Origin: Bursaphelenchus xylophilus
Lineage: Eukaryota; Nematoda; Chromadorea; Rhabditida; Aphelenchoididae
Length of the DNA: 64,000 nucleotides
Reading direction: 5' to 3'
Assembly (NCBI GenBank): GCA_904066235.2
Contig: CAJFCV020000006.1
Location: 12,400,001 to 12,464,000, forward strand
The notes below the pieces were generated by a model. That model ran no database searches and had not been told where the DNA came from. It saw only the letters and a list, made by a program, of their open reading frames with translations. Shown here piece by piece: positions 57,162-64,000 of the stretch (the first letter of the stretch is position 1; the number at the start of each line of letters is the position of its first letter). A program made the position numbers and the translations under genes.

Positions 57162-58088
57162 GGATAGTTATCTAATATGTGCACGAATTGGTTTCTGCCA
57201 AGAATTGGGTCTACATCGTGGGTCTACAAGATAGTAAGAAACATTTTTATTTTATTTTGTTGCTTTAGGAGAAGAATGACCGGCCCCATCAAACGCCGCG
57301 GCTACGTCTGTCTTAGCCGTTCAACCCCGCACAGCAGGTCCCAGGAACTCCCCAGCAGATCCAGGACCTCCCCGGCAGTTCCAGGGCCATGTCTCCACAC
57401 GGACTTGCAGTATTGTCCATAACACCGTGATTTCAATGCCGTATTCTCTGTTGTTTCATCCCTGGCCATATCATATTTAATAGAGATGTTGTTAGTCTTT
57501 CTATTGGCCTTATGTTAAGCTTTATTATTGTTTACCTGTGTGTTCCCAAGAGGCATTTTTATTTATTTAGTTGTGAATTGGTAGCAAGAATTATTTTATA
57601 CCGATTTAAATGTAAAATATCTCTATTTCCTCTCTTACGCCTTGTTATTTTTTGGATTATTTGTTTTAATAAATTGTTATTGTCAAGAAAAATGTATGGG
57701 AGTTGTGAATAGTGCTTTATACACTCGAAATATATTCAAAACGGCAAACCGGAGCGCTAGAAAAAAAATTCCGCCGGAGTGGGCGGAGTCAATTTGGGAG
57801 GTCGCAAATCCACGGATTTGCTACCTCCCAATTCCGTGCCGTCGCAAAAACGCCGTTTTGCTACCTTCTCTCTCGCGGAGGAAGCGAAAACGCCGATTCG
57901 CGACAGATTTTTTTCGGAGGTCGCGAAAAGAAGGATTCGCTACCGAGACCACGTCGCAAATAGATCATTTCGCTACTTTTTGAAATTGGTAGCGAATCCA
58001 GCAAACATTCTCGAGCTCGAGAAAAAATTCTTATTCCTTCGCTCTTATATCCTGAAGTGTTTGCAAAGTCTCATCAAGCATTTCAAAC

Positions 58089-60592
58089 ATGAATATTCCA
58101 TCTCAAACGAATTTTCTAGACTCAGTTTTTGCTGGATCGTCTCAACTTGGATGAACTGTGCCTGCTGGCGTCGGTCTGCAAAGTCACTTACAAAGTGGTC
58201 AATCTCGACTTTAAAAACCTCTGCCGTGCCTTCGAAACAGTAAGATTGAAAGGAAACACCTGGGTACACTCGCTACGAAAGTAAGTGTTTGGCTTAAAAA
58301 GATATTCTGACAAGTGTCTGAGCTCTAAATTGAGCCGCGTATCAATTTCAGATTCTTTTAAACTTGTAGGGAGAAGTAAATACTATGGTGCGACGCTGAG
58401 ATTTCGATGCAACCTGGCACATTTGGTTAATTTTTCCTAGGACACTTATAGCACGCGCTTTGCAGAAACCACCGAGATTTTTTAGTAGAAAATTGAAAAA
58501 AATGTGACATTTTTTTGCCAATTTTTAAATACAGAAGGAGTTCCGTATTTATATTTCTACCGTATAGGGTAATCGTTAGACAAAAAAATCAATTTCTTTC
58601 ACGTCCAACGTATACGGAAGATTTTATGAAAATCAGAGTGTCGCATTTGGGGTACTTCCCTTGTTAGCTAATGATTTGCAGGTCACACCGAGACTTTCTA
58701 CGTTATATAGAGGCTAAATAAAATGTAGTGAAGACGCTATTTGGTTTGTAAATTTTGTTTAATAGAACTAAAAAATATGTCTTCAGGAGGAGAAACGATA
58801 TTTGCCCTCCCAAAGACTGGCATTCAAAGGCCGGAAAAATATGTTTTCATTCTCGTAGCACTAATTGCATCGTTAGTGCAAGTATGGATTTGAACGAGAT
58901 GGAAAAAAGCACTATATTTCCAACGAAGGAAAGACTGATCGTTGTGCGACTCCGCTTATCAGATGATGGCCGCCTCTTAATGCTCGCAGAGGTACGTGCA
59001 AACATTTCTTTAAACGAAGCTTACAGACGAAGTACCCCAAGTGCGACGCTCAAATTTTGATGAAACTTGGCACAATTTAAGAGTAATTTTTTCTAAAAAA
59101 TATGCGAGAATGTTAGCTCGCGCTTTGCAGAAACAACCTAGATTTTTAGATCAAAAGTTGGCCAAAAAAATTTGCGTTTAGCGGGCTTCGTGGAAATTGA
59201 ACAGAGTGAAATTGGACAGAGCGTGGAAATTGGACAGAGTGAAACTCGACAGAATTTTTTTCACTGCAAAAAATCGCTTCGTGGAAATTGGACAGAGTGA
59301 AATTGGACAGAAATATATTTCCAATTTCCGCGCTCTGTCCAAATTATTTCTGTCAAATTTCACTCTGTCCAATTTCCACGAAGCCCGTTTAGCGTACTCT
59401 CTCGGCGGCAAATGTCGTTCAATATCTTGGCGGCGCTTGCGAAGCGCGAGCTAAAACTTTCAGGAATTGATACTTAGTTCATGAGCGACGTGTGTACAAA
59501 ATTTAAAGAAAATCTGAGCGTCGCACTTGGGGTACTTCCCGTTTAGGCATATTGTTATGGATCCACCAGATTTGTGGTTTACGACTTGGAGACTGAAAAA
59601 ATTTTGCGCAAATTCATTACCAGGGGGAATTTTTTTGGCTTCGCTTTGGGATTCATGACAAGTACAGGCGCACGTTTCATGACTTCTACACCAGTGTGGA
59701 GCATGTGAATACTGTTCCATTCTTCGGCTTTCCTTGTCTTAGGAGCGCCGCCGACCTGGGCCGCAGGCATTACATTGCAACGACGTGTGAGGGAGGGATC
59801 TACCTGTACGAGTGTTACGATCGAAAGTCGTACCTTTTCTCGCAGCCGCCTGCGCTGACACTGCAGTTCATGGTCGTGGCGCCGAGGGAACACATCATTA
59901 TGCGGACACTGGACGGGTACCGTATTCAGGACATACCAACGCAGGAAAATATTTTCGAATTCTCCTTCACAGCGGAGTTTTTTTTCGATTTAAGACTGAT
60001 GGACCCATGCACAATTTATATGGGGAAGACGAACATAGTGAGTGGTAACGCAAAAGCTTCAAAACAGTGAGGGACCTGATCCAGTGGCAAAAAACGTACC
60101 ATTTTGCATTCTGGAAGTATCAAGAATGTGTCAAAATGTTTCCATCTCCAAGTGAAAAAACTTCGTTTTGAAGGGCGCCGTTTTTTCACTTGGAGAGGGA
60201 AGCATTTTGCCACATTTTTGATACTTCCCTGATGCGAAATGGTACGTTTTTTGCCACTGCATCAGGTCCCGCCACTGCAATTTTTTTCAAAAATTATTCA
60301 AATTTTATTTTCTCCATCGTTTTGTGCCATATTTTTTTTGGTTTTCCAGTTCTTATGCTACGACACCGTCAAATCCAAATGGGAATTGAAAAAGTTGTCG
60401 CGTTATTCCACGATCTACAAATGTTGCAAAGAATTGGCTAAGCCGTCATGCAAAACAGGCAAAAATTTTATTCCATTGTTTCTTGGAAAGGATTTTCGAA
60501 CAGCCGAACCCCAGGAACTTCCGCTCCAGGACTATTTTTTCGACTTTCTGCAAAAGCGCGCCAAACGGAGAAAATTATGTCAAATTTTATGA
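58089..60592 (+). CDS. F-box protein with propeller-like C-terminal region, two apparent frameshifts
   Basis: Four exons: 58089-58280, 58787-58991, 59547-60037 and 60350-60592, all GT-AG. The start is MNIPSQTNFLDSV, then LLDRLNLDELCLLASVCKVT, an F-box core that would bind a Skp1-type adaptor in an SCF ubiquitin ligase (inference). Later segments FVVYDLETEKILRKF, GRRHYIATTCEGGIYLYECY and FLCYDTVKSKWELKKLSRYS look like beta-propeller blades. It ends KRAKRRKLCQIL. Exon 1 has one base too many at T5 (58126-58130), since without the extra base an in-frame TAG at 58117 precedes the F-box frame. Exon 3 (491 nt) has one too few at T7 (about 59625-59631). Both are homopolymers, so sequencing error or real decay is possible. 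AATAAA follows the stop at once. Length would be about 376 aa. Confidence 0.6.
58369..58670. mobile_element. MITE family 2, shortened copy
   Basis: GGGAGAAGTAAATACTATGG to CGCATTTGGGGTACTTCCCT, in intron 1 of the F-box gene. Confidence 0.6.
59030..59541. mobile_element. MITE family 2 copy adjoining a splice acceptor
   Basis: GAAGTACCCCAAGTGCGACG to GTCGCACTTGGGGTACTTCC. The acceptor gtttag of F-box exon 3 begins at the very next bases, so the element's terminus forms the pyrimidine tract. A second element is nested inside it (59180-59389). Confidence 0.75.
59180..59389. mobile_element. Small palindromic element nested in a family 2 MITE
   Basis: GGGCTTCGTGGAAATTG and inverse CAATTTCCACGAAGCCC bound 210 bp made of reiterated GGAAATTGGACAGAGTGAAA motifs in both orientations. 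It interrupts the family 2 interior between AAAGTTGGCCAAAA and GTACTCTCTCGGCGG. Confidence 0.65.
60065..60278. mobile_element. MITE family 3 copy
   Basis: CAGTGAGGGACCTGATCCAG to CATCAGGTCCCGCCACTG, in intron 3 of the F-box gene; the left TA is lost. Confidence 0.7.
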
Positions 60593-60633
60593 ATAAAACT
60601 GTTTCAAAGCGGTTAAGATTTTGTCATTCTTAG

Positions 60634-60813
60634 AAACAGGCCTTGGAGGACGAAAGCGCATCCATAATTCATGATTTCCTCTCAATTTATAATAAACACA
60701 CTACTCATGCGTCCCACCACGAAAACAAACAGCGCTTGGCATTCCGTCTCAAGCCAATTTTTTTGCCGGAAAAATATTTTTCGGGTCCGAGAAGTCAAGA
60801 TGGCATCTGTTGA
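60634..60813 (+). pseudogene. Coding-like stretch downstream of the F-box gene
   Basis: After an attcttag acceptor, one frame reads KQALEDESASIIHDFLSIYN, KHTTHASHHENKQRLAFRLK, PIFLPEKYFSGPRSQDGIC to a stop. A shifted frame continues MASVEPGNELCFPIVCFKIL to 60889. It lies beyond the F-box gene's AATAAA. It could be an exon of a separate or duplicated gene; family unknown. Confidence 0.3.
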
Positions 60814-60889
60814 GCCGGGGAACGAGTTGTGTTTTCCCATTGTTTGCTTCAAGATATTGGACATGACGTTGGCGTCGGGTCAAAAATAG

Positions 60890-62354
60890 AATTTTCGGGT
60901 TTTCTAATAAAATGACGAGGAAAGTTACGTTTGAGTTATGTTTTTTCAAGTATCAGAGAAGATTGAGCGTTCGTTGTTTTTGCTGCTGAGGTATAATTTC
61001 ACAGGTCTGACGATTTTTTCAATTATTTCTTCTTTATTTAGACATGGATAATGTTCAGACCAAAACGCTTTGGTACCGAACGGCGCCGCCGATTTTGGAG
61101 GTCATTAGCGATAAAAAAAGCGTAAAGAGAGAAGTTTCAAGCATGGTTTATGTCTCTGCGACTTTTGTTTGCATTTTTTGAGAGGTTTGTTCGTCCAGCT
61201 GGTGAATCAGAATTTTTTGTCTAAATTCTTTCTTTTTGAGCAATTACAATGTTTAGAGGCAAACTGCAGGCGTCAGTGAGTAATAGTACGGCTAATTCAA
61301 AAGGAATTTTTTGTTTTTATTCACATTTTTTAGATTTCTTACTAAGATTTATATTACTTTAGTCAAATTGACCTAAAATAAGATAAAAAATATCCTTTAA
61401 TCGTAAGCTGACCCAATTTTGAGTGAAAAAATAAAAGAGTTTGTAATCCGCTTTCCCCTTTTTCATAAATTTCGCAGTTTTTATGGTCAGTTTCCCCATT
61501 TCCTAATGGTTTCTTGCAGTTTCACTCCCGAAAAGGCAAGGGAAATGAAAGGAAACCGATAAATTTTTGTTTTCGTCCTTGTTCCATTTATCTCCCTGCG
61601 TCGAGCCCTCCTTTTTAGAACTAAATTTGATAAAAATTTTGAAATTTACCCTGGTATGTTAGGTTTAAAAAGTAAATTTTGGCTTTTTTTATATCTTATT
61701 TTACTGCGTTGGAGAAAAAGTTAGCTAATTAAATCAAAAAAGGTTCGAATTTGATAAAAAAGTGTAAATAAATTGACAAAAAATGACTTTGAAAGTGACT
61801 GTGGCGTTAAAACTCACAGCGATTTTTGTTGTAACGGACTTGAATTTTTGCTCTCTGAAGCTGTAAGAGTAATTTTTACTTGATTTGAACTCCTAAAATT
61901 TCTGAAAATAGTAATTTTCGGCCCAAAATCAGATAAAAAATAATTTTTTGTTTAAATTTTGGTTGGATTTGGATTTTTTTGGATTAAAAGGTGGCTTTAA
62001 AGTGATATGAAGACAAGATTAATATTTTTTCAACGACTCTTATCTGATTTTTTCCGTTTTTCGCGACGGTTTTTGACCGAAGATTTGTTTGAAAGCCTAA
62101 AATTTCGGAAATTTCCAGGTTTGTAGACCGTATTTTTGCCATGACCGAGACAAATGAGGTCCAAAATGTATGTCTAAAACTTTGTTTTTGACGCTTTGTA
62201 CTAACTTTTTAGCGCTTATCATTGCAATCCGGCTTATTCTAACCCTGTTTTCCCCCTGGTTTGACCCGATTTTAGATTTTTTACTCCATTTTCGGTTGTT
62301 TTTGCTTGATTTGCTTATATAAATGATAACTAATCCATTGAAAAGTCAGACCAA
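60890..62354. other. Intergenic and probable promoter region of the last gene
   Basis: T-rich intergenic DNA. A TATATAAATGATAACTAATC stretch (about 62315-62334) lies 20-40 bp before the ATG at 62355 and includes a TATA-like box and a GATA motif. A 45-codon frame at 61043 (MDNVQTKTLWYRTAPPILEV) is too short to support. Confidence 0.4.
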
Positions 62355-63448
62355 ATGTCCGACAAGACCCCACCAACCGAGTTGAAGCCGTTGAAGACGG
62401 CGCCGAATGAAAATGAACAGCCAGTAAAGCAAGACGATGTGGAAAAGGAGGACCTCTTGGATAAGGGCAATGGAAATGGAGTTGTGAGCGATTTTTGTGT
62501 TGAGAATGGGATTATTTGCAAAATATGAGATAAATTTAGAGAGATAATCAATTTTTGATGTCTGAAAATTTAATCTCTTGGTTGCTGCGGAATTTTTAGA
62601 TTACAGAAATTTCTCAATTGTTTTTTTTTATCCACCGGCAAGTTAATCATAACCGAAAAATTAGTTTATGGTAGCTCAGACGAACCGAAAACATTTTTTC
62701 CGTCAATAAATTGGGAAAAATGGATCAGAATTTATAAAAATTATATTTTTGGATCACTATGGATCCCGTCTTTTGAGATGAAACTCATTTTAACGAGAGA
62801 GACCTCAGACAACCTGCAGCCATCACTTTTATAAATTTCATGCCCATCGAATCCAGAAAATCGGTAGATTTATATTTCTCGAAAAAATACTGATTTTTTT
62901 GGGTTCGATGTGAATGAAATTTCTAAAAGTGATGGTTGCAGGTTGCCTGGGGTCTCTCTAGTTAAAAGGAGTTTCATCTCGAAAAAACCGGATCCATGGC
63001 GATCCAAAAATATAATTTTTATGAATTCTGGTCCATTATTTCTCAAGTTGTTGACAGAAAGAATGTTTTCGGTTCATCTAAGCTACCCTAAATTAATTTT
63101 TCGGTTATAATTAACTTGCCAGTGGATTAAAAAACAACTGAGAAATGTTTGTGAGCTAAAAATTATGCAACAACCTAGAAATTAAATTTTTAGACACCAA
63201 AAATTGGTTATCTCCTTGTTTAAGTGTTTTCTTACTCATTGTTGGGACTAATTTCTGATTTCTTGATGTGTAAGAATTTTACATTTGGGTGATGTGTGGG
63301 ATTTGACCTACTAACCTTATAAATATTCAACACAACGCCTTTTTACCATGCTTTTTTGCTGACTTATAAATTTTTAGCAGAATGATGAGACCGAAAGAAT
63401 GGTTCCAGCGGCTTCTGGAGAACCCGAAATGGCCAGGACAGCCCTAAG
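62355..63448 (+). CDS. N-terminal exons of a gene running off the right edge, unidentified
   Basis: Exon 1 (62355-62483, 43 codons) is MSDKTPPTELKPLKTAPNEN, EQPVKQDDVEKEDLLDKGNG, NGV, ending at donor gtgagc. Exon 2 starts at 63378 or 63381 (tttttagcag offers two acceptors, differing by one Gln) and reads NDETERMVPAASGEPEMART ALR to donor gtgaga at 63449. The phases fit. The N-terminus is hydrophilic and acidic, with no signal peptide, as in the cytosolic tail of a transporter or a soluble protein. Function not recognisable from this part. Confidence 0.6.
62609..63146. mobile_element. Foldback inverted repeat in the first intron of the last gene
   Basis: Arms of about 250 bp (ATTTCTCAATTGTTTTTTTT ... 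ACCGGCAAGTTAATCATAAC against its inverse ending 63146) with a short loop near 62870-62890. Arms are imperfect, with several mismatches. The transcript could form a long hairpin. Confidence 0.7.
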
Positions 63449-64000
63449 GTGAGAATTTTTTAGTTTATTCTTTCGATGTTAGGGGTCAGTGGCTCTTCGA
63501 GGATGGACTTGCACATTCGACCAATTTCGTCGAAAAAATAGCCCAAAATATCGAAATTAAGAACCAAAAAAGCGTGATTACATGTGTCAATTAGCGAATT
63601 AAGGCAGCATTTACAAGACAATGTGTGATCTTATCAATAAGCGTTGATAAGACAAGTTGGAAGCTGTTTCGCGTCACCAAAACCAATTAAACCTTGAAAT
63701 GATCGGAAAACGCGTTGCCTGCACATTGTTATAGACGTGTCTTAGCGTGTCCATCAATAATCGGAGAGAATCCGATTTAAAAATTGTTGGATCGACCAGA
63801 AAAGGTTTTATTTTTCATATTTTCCTCAAAAATTAGTTTTGGCTCTTACGAAAGATTAATTTATTTTGCGTGGAAACCCACAACAATTACCTATATTATC
63901 CGAAAAATTTGAAGACGCAAAGAAATCTGGGATTTTGCAAGGTAATCCTTGTTTTTACTCCGGGTTTTCAGAAAATTTTTTTCTGAAATTCGTAAATTTT

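Larger units (their letters stand above)
55588..58050. mobile_element. Inverted-repeat-bounded block with coding remnants
   Basis: ATATAAGAGCGAAGGAATAA at 55588 and its inverse ending 58050 start imperfect inverted arms of about 240-290 bp (shared CTCGAGCTCGAGAATGTTTG and GGATTCGCTACCAATTT). The 1.9-kb core has exon-like pieces on both strands, described separately. No target duplication is visible, so it may be a composite or an inverted duplication. Confidence 0.5.

Overview
The window is nuclear DNA of a rhabditid, Caenorhabditis-like nematode. The evidence is short introns with TTTTCAG-type acceptors, chemoreceptor genes of the nematode Str superfamily, a hex-1-type beta-hexosaminidase, a saposin-like secreted gene, degenerate TTAGGC (nematode telomere unit) tracts, and dense small inverted-repeat transposons. 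The gene models below were built by hand from splice signals and reading frame.

Left part (1-21.95 kb). Two paralogous seven-transmembrane chemoreceptor genes lie on the minus strand. One (5' exons at 1-1040) runs off the left edge. The other is split: its first three exons are at 20589-21949 and its last three at 1885-3152. Between them, in one intron, sits a 16,486-bp palindrome (4093-20578). Its 7.9-kb arms differ, as far as I can see, only in the length of two homopolymer runs. A 689-bp spacer holds a truncated Tc1-like transposon. The palindrome is flanked by a 6-bp direct repeat, AATCTC, which looks like a target-site duplication. Both arms carry the same broken K-Cl cotransporter (SLC12/KCC) pseudogene plus older transposon remains. 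Size, 6-bp duplication and 5'-AG terminus recall Maverick/Polinton elements, but I see no Maverick core gene.

Middle (22-48 kb). This part holds a PDZ-like pseudogene, a hAT-like GC-rich MITE with an 8-bp target duplication, two minus-strand genes of unknown function (23.7-24.5 kb and 24.7-27.3 kb), tRNA-Ile(UAU) with an intron, and tRNA-Ser(CGA). The rest is mostly repeats: three abundant MITE families, TA- and TTAA-flanked foldback elements, and interstitial telomere-like repeats.

Right part (48.4-64 kb). A complete 10-exon beta-hexosaminidase gene (plus strand, about 529 aa) has a saposin-like secreted gene nested antisense in its fifth intron. A 2.46-kb inverted-repeat-bounded block of coding remnants follows. 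Next is an F-box/propeller-like gene with two apparent single-base homopolymer frameshifts. Last are the first two exons of a gene that leaves the window at the right edge.

The main story is mobile DNA. MITEs fill nearly every intron, elements are nested inside each other, and the large palindrome interrupts a receptor gene without damaging its exons or splice phases.
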